In this document: positions 16,347 to 25,514 of the stretch, in pieces
Position numbering within the stretch: the first letter of the stretch is position 1
Layout: each line of letters opens with the position of its first letter
NCBI GenBank assembly: GCA_944325025.1
Contig: CALUYN010000006.1
Coordinates: forward strand, 1 to 64,000
DNA from: Candidatus Gastranaerophilales bacterium
Lineage (GTDB): Bacteria > Cyanobacteriota > Vampirovibrionia > Gastranaerophilales > Gastranaerophilaceae
Length of the DNA stretch: 64,000 bases
Direction of reading: 5' to 3'
The notes under the pieces: model-generated
Seen by the model: the letters and a program-made list of their open reading frames with translations, nothing else
Database searches by the model: none
Told to the model about the DNA's origin: nothing
Translations under genes and position numbers: made by a program

Positions 16347-16811
16347 ATGATTATTAAAAAATTGATTTTACTAATAATGTTAATAATGTTTCAGATCCCC
16401 GCATTGGGTGAAGATATTCCCCCGCGCGGTGTAGAAATGACAAAGGAAACTAATCCAGTATTCTGGAGTTATCTGGAGGATTATAGTTTTGCCTTAAAAG
16501 AAGCCTTTGAAGATGCGAAAATCTTTCATCTTCGCGGCTGGGGCGCTGCTTACGAATTTATACTAACCCGTGATGGAGAAATAAAAGACCTTAAGGGTTC
16601 AGTATTTCAAAATGATTACTATGACAGAAAAATAAAAGATGTAATTTTATCAGTAAAGCCATCCCCGTTTTATGAAGGTATGAATGCAGAAGATATGTTA
16701 TTTGATGTTTATTTAGGATATCAAAATTATGAGGATATAGACATATATAATGGATTTCATATTAAATATAATAGAGATATTTTTGGAATAATCATAGATC
16801 TGGATAAGTAA
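16347..16811 (+). CDS. Secreted TonB-C-like protein, paralogue 3
   Basis: 154 aa, signal peptide at residues 1-21. Nearly identical to copy 1 through the central domain (FHLRGWGAAYEFILTRDGE), differing mainly in the signal peptide and a few positions, whereas copy 2 between them differs more. This pattern suggests recent duplication or gene conversion of the outer copies. Followed by a terminator. Confidence 0.75.
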   Translation: MIIKKLILLIMLIMFQIPALGEDIPPRGVEMTKETNPVFWSYLEDYSFALKEAFEDAKIFHLRGWGAAYEFILTRDGEIKDLKGSVFQNDYYDRKIKDVILSVKPSPFYEGMNAEDMLFDVYLGYQNYEDIDIYNGFHIKYNRDIFGIIIDLDK

Positions 16812-16844
16812 AGTTAAGAATAGCTTGGAAGTATAATTTTTTAC

Positions 16845-16873
16845 AAACCGCTGAAAACAGCGGTTTTATTTTA
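16845..16873 (+). terminator. Intrinsic terminator
   Basis: AAACCGCTG-AAAA-CAGCGGTTT stem followed by TATTTT, after the third paralogue. Confidence 0.85.
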
Positions 16874-16901
16874 GTGTGAAAAAATAGAAAGGAAGGTAAA
16901 C

Positions 16902-18032
16902 ATGAACAAACATGCAATGGCAAACGAATACAAAATTTTATGTTCGGAAGCAAACAAAATGTCAAGAAAAGAAAACAGAGGTGAAACGACATCAAACGGT
17001 TGGAAAGTTGTTGACAATCAATATGATCGCCGGAGTAATTTTAAAGGAGTCCTTTATGAAAAAGACGGGCAGTATGCGCTTTGTTTTGTCGGTACGGACA
17101 GGTTTAGTGCAAAAGACTGGGGCGCAAATACTAAAATGGCTCTGACTGGTGATAGTAAACAAATTAAATTAGCTCAAAAATTTGCTGAGAATATGAGAGA
17201 TAAGTATGGTTTAAATTCTGAAAATACAGAATCAATTGGACATTCTGAAGGCGGGACAGAGGCAACGATTGTTGGTATTCAGTACGGTCTGCAAACAACA
17301 ACTTTTAATGCTTACGGTATCAGCGGAGATTATGTTGATAAGAATAAAAATTATGATGATCTCGTTACAAATTACAGAGATCCGCATGATCCTATATCAA
17401 AACTCAGGGCAAATGTCGGAACAACTTATATTACCCCCGGTACGCAGAACAGGTTTATGTCAACGACTCCTTTTGGTTCTATTCAGGCTCACGGTATTGA
17501 TAATATGGGAGATTGTATGCAGTCTGTGACTGTAGATGAATATAAAAAATCTCATCCGTTATTTATTAATAAAATATCCGATGCTGATATTACAAGAGAA
17601 GATATTGCCAAAATGGAGCCTGATTTATTCGCTGTTTACGAACAAGAAATTGATAACCGTCTTGCAAATAACAAAATAGGAACTTTACGGCAGGAAAATA
17701 TCCCTAATCCGTATGAGGCTTTTGGAAGAGGAACTTTTGATGAAGCCGGAGGGTTAATCGGAAACGACAATTATCCGCAATATAAGAAATTTTTTACCCG
17801 CGAAGATATTGCCTCAATGAGTTCTGATGAATTTACAAAAAACGAGGGTGCAATAATGGAACAGATGAGAACTTACGGAATTCCTGACCGCAGACAAAGT
17901 GCCCAAAATTCACAGCAAAAAGAAAGTTCTGAAAAATCTAGCAGTAAATCTTCTTCAAGCAAAAATTCAGGCAGTTCATCAGAAGGCAAATGGGTTACCA
18001 TTAACGGAAATCACGTTTTAATTAAAGATTAG
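16902..18032 (+). CDS. Lipase-like alpha/beta hydrolase with phage-type C-terminal motifs
   Basis: 376 aa, AAGGAAGG upstream. The N-terminal domain has CFVGTD (residues 61-66) and a nucleophile elbow GHSEGG with Ser115, as in class 3 lipase-like hydrolases. Two copies of a helical motif follow: ITREDIAKMEPDLFAVYEQE (from 230) and FTREDIASMSSDEFTKNEGA (from 298), the second matching the end of the scaffold-like protein. A Ser-rich linker (about 332-360) leads to a terminal GKWVTINGNHVLI motif. No signal peptide. Possibly virion cargo. Confidence 0.75.
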   Translation: MNKHAMANEYKILCSEANKMSRKENRGETTSNGWKVVDNQYDRRSNFKGVLYEKDGQYALCFVGTDRFSAKDWGANTKMALTGDSKQIKLAQKFAENMRDKYGLNSENTESIGHSEGGTEATIVGIQYGLQTTTFNAYGISGDYVDKNKNYDDLVTNYRDPHDPISKLRANVGTTYITPGTQNRFMSTTPFGSIQAHGIDNMGDCMQSVTVDEYKKSHPLFINKISDADITREDIAKMEPDLFAVYEQEIDNRLANNKIGTLRQENIPNPYEAFGRGTFDEAGGLIGNDNYPQYKKFFTREDIASMSSDEFTKNEGAIMEQMRTYGIPDRRQSAQNSQQKESSEKSSSKSSSSKNSGSSSEGKWVTINGNHVLIKD

Positions 18033-18038
18033 GGAATT

Positions 18039-19328
18039 ATGTTATACAAATTATTAAAAGCTCAGCGGGAGTTTTTGGAAATCCCGCATGATTATACGCT
18101 CGATATAGCGGTTTATCAGGGAGGTTACGGTTCAGGGAAAACTTTTGCAGGTTCGCTTCTGGGGATTTTGCTTGCATTAAAGTTTCCGGGAGTTCGCGGT
18201 TTAGTCGGCGCACAAACTTACACACTTGTCAGAGATACGACTTTACAAACATACTTTGAACATCTGGAAAATTTCGGTTTTGTGGACGGAAAAGATTTTG
18301 AATGGTCGTCAACTTTACAAAAACTCACATTTAAAAACGGCTCGGAAATCCTTTTCAGGCATTTTGATGAACCTAATAAGCTAAAATCTTTAAACCTCGG
18401 TTTTGTTGAAATAGAAGAAATGTCAGATATTCCTTATGATACTTTTAAAATGCTTCTCGGACGTATGCGCCAAAGAGTTAAGAAAATTTGGAAAAATTTT
18501 ACCTATCGGATTTTTGGTCATACTAACCCCGAAATGCAAAGAGGATGGATTTATAAAACTTTTATTGAAAATCCTGCACCAAATTACAGGCTTATTACAG
18601 CTCCGACAACTCAGAATATTTACCTGCCCGAAGGTTTTTGCGATGAATTGAAAAAACTTTATGATGAACAGTATTACAATATTTTTGTTCTTGCGCAAAA
18701 TGGTGAATACAATAACGGGCTTGTAATAAAAGATTTTACAGACGCAAATATTAAAGACATAACTTATCAGCCTGATATGGATCTGCATATTTCCTGCGAC
18801 TTTAACGTCGATCCGATGTGTTGGGTTTTTGCACACAAAACAGACGATAAGGTTTTTTATTTTGATGAAATCGCAATGGAAAATACTACGACCGCAAAGG
18901 CCTGTGAGGAATTTTGCAGAAGATATCCCAACCATAAAGGCAAAATTATAGTTAACGGCGATGCCTCAGGCGATAACAGAAGCTGCACAAGCGAATACAC
19001 AAATTACGTAATAATCAAGAAAAAACTCCTACAATACGGCTATGATGCAGAAATTCAAATTAAGGCTTTTAATCCGCCTATAAAAAACAGAATAGCCGCA
19101 TTCAATGCAAAAGTTCGCTCAGCTGACGGCGAGATTTGTCTGTTTGTCGACAAAAAATGTGAAAAACTTCTTTATAATATATATAATTTACGTTACAGAG
19201 AGGGCTCGTCGCGTATTGATATTCCGACCTATCAGCAGATAAAGCAGTCAAAAGAATTGAAATTTCTTTCACACCCGATGGATGCAGCATCTTACCTTGT
19301 TGATTTTTACTGGCCGATAACTCTTTAA
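18039..19328 (+). CDS. Phage terminase large subunit
   Basis: 429 aa, AGGGA before the ATG. It packages DNA into the capsid using an ATPase and a nuclease. Walker A is QGGYGSGKT (about residues 27-35), Walker B is LGFVEIEEMS (about 120-129). RNase H-like nuclease acidic residues sit in ISCDFNVDPM, VNGDASGD and SHPMDAASYLVDFYW. All catalytic motifs look intact, so it is not an obvious remnant. Last main structural gene of the island. Confidence 0.92.
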   Translation: MLYKLLKAQREFLEIPHDYTLDIAVYQGGYGSGKTFAGSLLGILLALKFPGVRGLVGAQTYTLVRDTTLQTYFEHLENFGFVDGKDFEWSSTLQKLTFKNGSEILFRHFDEPNKLKSLNLGFVEIEEMSDIPYDTFKMLLGRMRQRVKKIWKNFTYRIFGHTNPEMQRGWIYKTFIENPAPNYRLITAPTTQNIYLPEGFCDELKKLYDEQYYNIFVLAQNGEYNNGLVIKDFTDANIKDITYQPDMDLHISCDFNVDPMCWVFAHKTDDKVFYFDEIAMENTTTAKACEEFCRRYPNHKGKIIVNGDASGDNRSCTSEYTNYVIIKKKLLQYGYDAEIQIKAFNPPIKNRIAAFNAKVRSADGEICLFVDKKCEKLLYNIYNLRYREGSSRIDIPTYQQIKQSKELKFLSHPMDAASYLVDFYWPITL

Positions 19329-19340
19329 GGAAAGGATATT

Positions 19341-19571
19341 ATGGAAAAAATACTTGAATATTCTCCGATAATAATTGTTGTTCTAATGTTTTTTGTTCAA
19401 CAAAGGCTGTTTGTAACCCCTGAGCAGCTTGAGAAAAAACACAGAGAAATTATAGAAGAAATTGAAGAAAAATTTGTTACGATACATAGTTTTATTGATT
19501 TGAAAGATCAGTTTTCTGAAGTCAAAGAAAAAATAGATAAAATGTATGATTTGCTGATTGATTTGAAATAA
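19341..19571 (+). CDS. Small membrane-anchored coiled-coil protein
   Basis: 76 aa. One N-terminal TM (about residues 7-21, SPIIIVVLMFFVQQ) and a long charged coiled coil (EKKHREIIEEIEEKF...). AAGGAAAGG upstream. The layout resembles phage spanin-like or small holin-associated proteins, but no family is certain. It is 12 nt after the terminase and is probably the last gene of the island. Confidence 0.65.
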   Translation: MEKILEYSPIIIVVLMFFVQQRLFVTPEQLEKKHREIIEEIEEKFVTIHSFIDLKDQFSEVKEKIDKMYDLLIDLK

Positions 19572-19708
19572 CTTTTTCAAAGAGGATAAAATTATTGTTA
19601 ACAAATGTAACATTTTTGTGCCGAACGCTTAAAGTTTTTGGATTGAAATGCCGTCAATACGAATAACAGACATGTTGTTACTAAGCAAAGTCGAAAGGAT
19701 TAAAAAAA

Positions 19709-21358
19709 ATGGGATTGGCGGCATCACAAGCAAGATTTTTAGCCATAACATCACGAAAGATGAACTGTGAATTTCAATCTATGCAGATTGCACAGGACAA
19801 GCTTTCTGTTACCCGTGATTTGCAGTCTGCCGCAACTAAATATCAAAACTCAATGAACGCAACAAAACTTGTCTGGGATACTGATATGGATGAAGTTTAT
19901 GATCTGTCCTATGATTTATTAATGACACCTTCTGCTCTGAACGATTACAACCCATATCTCATAACCGATGCTCAAGGTAAAATTGTTCTTACAGATTCAA
20001 TGTTTAATGCAGCTTATAACGCAGGTATTATAGATGAAAACGGAGATCCAACAGGAGCTGCATTGTTTACTCAATCAGGGAAAAATATTGATGTACAAAA
20101 TCCTGATGGGACAGTTTCACAGGTTTGGAAATCTGACGGTTCTCGTGATGCATTTTTGAACGCATTGGTAAGCAGTGGTGACCTTGCAGCTACTACAGCA
20201 GATTCTGTTAAAGGACAGGAGTATACACAAGCCGGTATAGGCGGAGAAATTCTTGATAAAACAATTGCAAACGCATTGACTACTACAGGATTGATAAGTG
20301 AGTTAAGTTCCAAAGATGAAGATGGGAATTTGAAATATAGTGTATATGCTGCGCTTAGTGGGATGAATTTTTGTTATACAACATCTCCTGATACTACTGC
20401 TGACAATGGTAAATTTATTATTGCCAATAACGGAACTGCCCTGACAGAAGATCAGATAAAAGAACTTTCTATAGGTGATTTGCTATCAGGTAAATATACT
20501 ATAACAAAAGTCGGCTCAAGTAATATGGAGGTGAAGACTGAGATATTAACAAAATTGGCTGCTGCATTGGGGCAAGGTTATACCGGAGATGGCAGCAAAG
20601 GCTTAAATGTTGACACAGAATCAAATAATGCACTTACTACTGCACTTGACTTTACAAACCAACATTATATTTCGGACGCAACTACAGTTAGCGGTGGTAC
20701 TACCTATAACAAGATTACAAATTCGATTAATCAGGCACACAATTATAATGGTGTAGTTCATTCTGATGTCGGCGAAACTATAAGTTTGACAAACCTGTTA
20801 AAAAGCTATTTAACATCTTTTGCAATAGCAATTGACGGTGCTGAAAGCACTCTGTTTAATATTGAATCTTCTGCAGGAAGTTCTAAATATGTTACGGATG
20901 ATTTGAATTACTACTTCCTTATCGAAGAAGGAGGTGCGGTAACTGAAACAGATTTGCTAACAACTGATTTCTACAACCAGTTATACAACCAGATTTGTTT
21001 GAACGGTGCAACGACCGATGCTACAAAACGCGATATGGTGAGCGATCCTGAATATTTGATGCAGGCATTGAAAAACGGTCAGTTGTTTATATCAAGTTTA
21101 AATACAGATGGATACTTCTATCAAGGTGCTTATACACTGAATGGGTATGTCGCTGAGGTTACTGATGAAGAAGCAATCGCTCAGGCTGAAATGGAATATG
21201 AAATTACAAAATCTAAATTAAACTATAAAGAAGAAACTCTTGATTTGAAAATGAAAAATATTGATACAGAATTATCTGCTTTGACAACAGAATATGATAC
21301 GGTTAAGAACCTTATCAGCAAAAACGTTGAAAAAGTATTCACAATGTTCAGTACGTAG
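19709..21358 (+). CDS. Axial/flagellin-like protein of unknown function
   Basis: 549 aa, GAAAGGAT before the ATG. Helical N-terminus (MGLAASQARFLAITSRKMN, then SMQIAQDKLSVTRDL) and helical C-terminus (MEYEITKSKLNYKEETLDLK, then LISKNVEKVF) flank a Thr/Ser-rich middle. No signal peptide. The helix-middle-helix plan is that of flagellar or type III secreted axial proteins. It could be a substrate of a system using the ATPase at 3164, though nothing physically links them. No firm family. Confidence 0.75.
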   Translation: MGLAASQARFLAITSRKMNCEFQSMQIAQDKLSVTRDLQSAATKYQNSMNATKLVWDTDMDEVYDLSYDLLMTPSALNDYNPYLITDAQGKIVLTDSMFNAAYNAGIIDENGDPTGAALFTQSGKNIDVQNPDGTVSQVWKSDGSRDAFLNALVSSGDLAATTADSVKGQEYTQAGIGGEILDKTIANALTTTGLISELSSKDEDGNLKYSVYAALSGMNFCYTTSPDTTADNGKFIIANNGTALTEDQIKELSIGDLLSGKYTITKVGSSNMEVKTEILTKLAAALGQGYTGDGSKGLNVDTESNNALTTALDFTNQHYISDATTVSGGTTYNKITNSINQAHNYNGVVHSDVGETISLTNLLKSYLTSFAIAIDGAESTLFNIESSAGSSKYVTDDLNYYFLIEEGGAVTETDLLTTDFYNQLYNQICLNGATTDATKRDMVSDPEYLMQALKNGQLFISSLNTDGYFYQGAYTLNGYVAEVTDEEAIAQAEMEYEITKSKLNYKEETLDLKMKNIDTELSALTTEYDTVKNLISKNVEKVFTMFST

Positions 21359-21411
21359 TAAATGTTATATGAAGTGAATAAGTCTGTTTAAGTGAAGAGA
21401 GTTTATTAGTC

Positions 21412-21450
21412 GCTAAGACGTTAGGACGTTAGGACGATAAGTTCGTTTCA
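21412..21450. repeat. Dispersed short-period repeat (AGACGTTAGG family)
   Basis: CTAAGACGTTAGGACGTTAGG and continuing units; related to 2698-2736 and 26399-26436. Together with the neighbouring palindrome at 21460-21487 it begins a 376-bp repeat-filled spacer before secA. Confidence 0.65.
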
Positions 21451-21643
21451 GAGAATAAATGTCATCCTGAAACAAGTTCAGAATGACGTAAATAGCTTGA
21501 CTTCCTGACCTCTTGACCTCTGGCCTTCCATCTAGCAGCTTAGCAGCATCAATTTCTATCGTGTATGCGCTTGCGGTGGGGGGGCTATTCGTGTACTTTA
21601 GGCATTTCAAATAGCCTAACGCCCAATAGCCTTCAGATAACAA
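21413..21643 (-). pseudogene. Decayed solo copy of the pilin leader cassette
   Basis: On the minus strand this frame reads ...NSPPTASAYTIEIDAAKLLDGRPE then VKRSG, matching the pilin leaders at 26.8 and 40.6 kb. The G tract is shortened to seven (21578-21584) and interrupted by a T. The frame opens at a TTG with no ATG or ribosome binding site, and no pilin follows; it ends after the TYRPNVLTS repeat. Best read as a leftover cassette. Confidence 0.6.
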
Positions 21644-21734
21644 AAATATAAATATTTCCTTAAGGGATTATCAATTTTTTCTTGTCCGTGTTAGTATTAT
21701 AAATATATTACCAGACGGAGAGGAAAATTTTATA

Positions 21735-24371
21735 ATGATTAGCTTTTTATTAAAGTTGTTGGGCGATCCTAACGAGAAAAAAATTAAAAATATAATGGGG
21801 ATTATTGACCATATTAATGCTCTAGAACCGCAGTTTGAGCAGATGACTGATGCTGAACTGAGGGCTAAAACTGACGAGTTTAAAGCAATTTTAGCAAAAC
21901 GTCCGACATCATCAGATTTCAAAACAGACAGAAAGCTTGAAAAAGAAGCTCTTGATAAAATTCTTCCAGAAGCTTTTGCAACTGTCCGAGAAGCAGGAAA
22001 ACGCGTTTTAAATATGCGCCATTTTGATGTTCAGCTTATTGGCGGATATTTTCTTCATAACGGCCATATTGCTGAAATGAGAACAGGTGAAGGTAAAACT
22101 CTTGTTGCAACATTGCCGGCTTATCTGAACGCTTTGACAGGCAAAGGTGTTCACGTAATTACCGTAAACGATTACCTTGCAAAACGCGACAGCGAATGGA
22201 TGGGTAAGATTTATAAATTTTTAGGGCTTACAGTTGGCGTAATTTTATCAGGCGGGCGTACTGCAGATGATTTTGCCGCTAAAAAAGCTGCTTATGATTG
22301 TGATATTACGTATGGCACCAACAATGAATTCGGTTTTGATTATCTGCGCGATAATATGGCTGCAAGTCTAGATATGCTTGTTCAAAGACCTTATAACTAT
22401 GCGATTATTGATGAAGTCGACAGTATTTTGATTGATGAGGCAAGAACACCTTTAATCATTAGCGGACGTCTTGAAAAATCCGCAGAAACTTATAAACTTA
22501 TGGCAAAAGTTGCTCCGCAGCTTGAAAAGGTTAAAGACTACGAAGTCGATGAAAAAAATAAAAATATTATTTTGACAGAAGACGGTATTGACAGAGCTCA
22601 GGAAATTATAGGTGTTAAAGATCTTTTTGATATCAATACCCAGTATGCTCATCACCTTCTTCAAGCTTTAAAGGCAAAGGAATTGTTCGTAAAAGATACG
22701 GATTATGTTGTCAAAAACGGTGAAGTTATGATTGTCGATGAGTTTACCGGCCGTCTAATGGAAGGCAGACGTTGGTCTGACGGACTTCATCAGGCAATTG
22801 AGGCAAAAGAAGGTGTAAAAATTCAGGATGAAACCCAAACACTGGCCAGTATTACATTCCAAAACCTGTTTAGATTGTATCCGAAATTATCAGGCATGAC
22901 AGGTACTGCAATGACTGAAGAAGCAGAGTTTGGCAAGATTTATAACCTTGAGGTTACAACAATTCCGACAAACAAACCTGACATAAGAATTAACTATCCC
23001 GATGTTATCTATAAAACAGAACGTGCTAAATTCAATGCTGTTGTTGAAGATATTATAAAGATGCATGAAGCAGGCAGACCTGTTCTGGTTGGTACAATCA
23101 GTATTGAAAAATCAGAATATGTATCGGCATTGCTAAAACAGCGCAAAATTCCTCATCATGTGCTGAATGCAAAACACCATGAAAAAGAAGCATACATTAT
23201 TGCACAGGCAGGACGTGTGGGTGCGGTAACAATTGCAACCAATATGGCAGGACGAGGAACAGATATTTTATTAGGCGGCAACGCGGAATTTCTTGCAAAA
23301 GATATGCTTGACAATAAAGGAATAACTCCTGACAGCCCGAATTATGAAGAAGAAAAAGAAGCTGCGCTAAAACAGGCAAGGGCTATAACAGAAGCAGAAC
23401 ACGCAAAAGTTGTGGCAGCAGGCGGACTTCACGTAATCGGTACGGAACGCCATGAATCAAGACGTATTGATAACCAGCTTAGAGGTCGTGCAGCCCGTCA
23501 GGGAGACCCTGGTTCTACAAGATTTTTCCTATCTATGGAAGACAATCTGATGAGGATTTTCGGCGGCGAGAAAATGATGGCATTAATGGATATGCTTAAT
23601 GTCGAAGAAAATATGGCTATTGAAAATACTCTTATTACAAAACAAATTCAATCGGCTCAGAAAAAAGTTGAAACTTACCACTTTGATATAAGAAAATCAG
23701 TTCTTGAATACGACGATGTTATGAATATTCAGAGAGAAAAATTCTACGCACAGCGCCGTAAAGTTCTTGCCGGAAAAGATCTGTCAGAAGATATCTACTA
23801 TATGATAGAAAAAGAAATTGACAGACTTTTGAGAAGCTACATAGCACCGGATCTTCATCCGGAAGAATATGTTTATGAAGACTTGCAGACTATGATTAAA
23901 GAACTTCATTCTATTATTCCTCAATTATCCGGTGTCCAGGTGTCAGATGTGCAGAATTTGAGATTTGAACCAATTTACGATAAGTTGAAAACTCTTGCAA
24001 TCAATGCCTACAGGCAGCATGAAGAAGAGGTTATAAATTTCTATAATCAGGTTATAGCGCAGTATGCTCCGGAGGCTGAACTTCAGGAACCGTTTAGTGA
24101 TAACAATGTTATAAGAAATCTTGAAAAAGATATCCTGCTTCGTGTTGTTGATAACAAATGGATTGACCACCTTCATAATATTGATATGCTTCGTGAAGGG
24201 ATAGGACTTCGTGCTTACGGGCAGAAAGACCCGTTAATCGAATATAAGCGCGAGGCTTATGATTTGTTTAACAAAATGATGTATGAAATTCAGGGGGATA
24301 CAGTAAAACACCTGTTCAGAACAAAATTTGGCATACAGGTGATAGGCCCTGATAATGAAGATGTGGCGTAA
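21735..24371 (+). CDS. secA: Preprotein translocase ATPase SecA
   Basis: 878 aa, GGAGAGG upstream. It drives Sec export through SecYEG. Visible: Walker [23 protein letters not shown], the DEVD box [31 protein letters not shown] and [19 protein letters not shown]. It ends at [13 protein letters not shown] without the C-terminal zinc-binding tail that many SecA proteins carry. ychF follows after 25 nt. A promoter is likely in the TTGTCC...TATAAA region just upstream. Confidence 0.97.
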   Translation: MISFLLKLLGDPNEKKIKNIMGIIDHINALEPQFEQMTDAELRAKTDEFKAILAKRPTSSDFKTDRKLEKEALDKILPEAFATVREAGKRVLNMRHFDVQLIGGYFLHNGHIAEMRTGEGKTLVATLPAYLNALTGKGVHVITVNDYLAKRDSEWMGKIYKFLGLTVGVILSGGRTADDFAAKKAAYDCDITYGTNNEFGFDYLRDNMAASLDMLVQRPYNYAIIDEVDSILIDEARTPLIISGRLEKSAETYKLMAKVAPQLEKVKDYEVDEKNKNIILTEDGIDRAQEIIGVKDLFDINTQYAHHLLQALKAKELFVKDTDYVVKNGEVMIVDEFTGRLMEGRRWSDGLHQAIEAKEGVKIQDETQTLASITFQNLFRLYPKLSGMTGTAMTEEAEFGKIYNLEVTTIPTNKPDIRINYPDVIYKTERAKFNAVVEDIIKMHEAGRPVLVGTISIEKSEYVSALLKQRKIPHHVLNAKHHEKEAYIIAQAGRVGAVTIATNMAGRGTDILLGGNAEFLAKDMLDNKGITPDSPNYEEEKEAALKQARAITEAEHAKVVAAGGLHVIGTERHESRRIDNQLRGRAARQGDPGSTRFFLSMEDNLMRIFGGEKMMALMDMLNVEENMAIENTLITKQIQSAQKKVETYHFDIRKSVLEYDDVMNIQREKFYAQRRKVLAGKDLSEDIYYMIEKEIDRLLRSYIAPDLHPEEYVYEDLQTMIKELHSIIPQLSGVQVSDVQNLRFEPIYDKLKTLAINAYRQHEEEVINFYNQVIAQYAPEAELQEPFSDNNVIRNLEKDILLRVVDNKWIDHLHNIDMLREGIGLRAYGQKDPLIEYKREAYDLFNKMMYEIQGDTVKHLFRTKFGIQVIGPDNEDVA

Positions 24372-24396
24372 AAAATGATAATAAGGAAATATAAAT

Positions 24397-25494
24397 ATGC
24401 TTAGAACAGGAATAGTGGGACTGCCAAATGTCGGCAAATCAACTTTATTTAATGCTTTAACAAGTGCAAAAAATGCGCAGAGTGCAAACTATCCGTTTTG
24501 TACGATTGAACCCAATGTCGGAGTTGTTAATGTGCCGGATGAAAGACTTGCTATACTTGCAAAACTTTGCAAAACAGATGTAATAATTCCGACAGCAATT
24601 GAATTTGTTGATATTGCAGGTTTGGTGAAAGGTGCAAGCAAAGGTGAAGGTCTTGGCAACCAGTTTTTGCATAATATCAGAGAAGTTGATGCAATAATTC
24701 AGGTTGTGAGATGTTTTGATGACCCCAACACTATCCACGTCGCCGGAAAAGTAAACCCGCTTGACGATATCGAAGTTATTAATACAGAACTTGCGCTTGC
24801 TGATATGGCTTCAGTTGAAAAACGCCAGGCAAGAATTTCCAAACAGGCAAAAGGCGGCGACAAAGCTGCTGTTTTGGAAGACGGTGTTTTGACAAAATTA
24901 ACTGACCTGTTATCAGAAGGTACTTTTATTAACGTTAAAGACCATTTTAATGAAGATGAAATTCCTGTTGTTAAACAGCTTAATCTGATGTCGACTAAAC
25001 CGGTTATTTATGTATGCAATGTTTCTGAATATGATCTTAAAGACGGAAATAATTATACAAATCAGGTTAAAGATTATGCGTCTAAGCATAATGCCGAAGT
25101 TGTTCTTATATCTGCAAAGATTGAAGAAGAGCTTGCTGAACTTGGAGCTGATGAAGCTAAAGAGTATTTAAAAGAATTGGGTGTTGAAGACAGCGGAATA
25201 GACAGAATGATTAAATCTGTTTATAAACTTTTAAATTTGCGTACTTTTATAACAGCAGGCGAAAAAGAAGTTCATGCCTGGACAATTCCTGCAGGTGCTA
25301 AAGCTCCTCAGGCTGCAGGTGTTATTCATACAGATTTTGAAAAAGGTTTTATCAGAGCTGAAATTACACCATATGAGGACTTTGCAAAATACGGTTCATA
25401 CGCAGCCTGCAAAGAAAAGGGTGTAACACGTCTTGAAGGTAAAGACTATGTTGTTCAAGACGGCGATTTGGTGCATTTCAGGTTTGCTGTATAG
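24397..25494 (+). CDS. ychF: Redox-linked ribosome-binding ATPase YchF
   Basis: 365 aa, AAGGAAA upstream. Obg-family P-loop GLPNVGKSTLFNAL at about residues 8-21, switch II DIAGLVKGASKGEGLG, and the C-terminal TGS-type domain (VHAWTIPAGAKAPQAAGVIH, then FIRAEI). YchF prefers ATP. Probably cotranscribed with secA. Confidence 0.96.
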   Translation: MLRTGIVGLPNVGKSTLFNALTSAKNAQSANYPFCTIEPNVGVVNVPDERLAILAKLCKTDVIIPTAIEFVDIAGLVKGASKGEGLGNQFLHNIREVDAIIQVVRCFDDPNTIHVAGKVNPLDDIEVINTELALADMASVEKRQARISKQAKGGDKAAVLEDGVLTKLTDLLSEGTFINVKDHFNEDEIPVVKQLNLMSTKPVIYVCNVSEYDLKDGNNYTNQVKDYASKHNAEVVLISAKIEEELAELGADEAKEYLKELGVEDSGIDRMIKSVYKLLNLRTFITAGEKEVHAWTIPAGAKAPQAAGVIHTDFEKGFIRAEITPYEDFAKYGSYAACKEKGVTRLEGKDYVVQDGDLVHFRFAV

Positions 25495-25514
25495 AGAAGT
25501 TTAATTTTTTTCCA

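Noticed and set aside
15343..16811. The three paralogues as full TonB proteins
   Set aside because: They have cleavable signal peptides and no Pro-rich spacer or cytoplasmic-membrane anchor, only the C-terminal-type domain.
18423..18935. Minus-strand 170-aa frame inside the large terminase gene
   Set aside because: Shadow of a gene with all catalytic motifs; no promoter or ribosome binding site.
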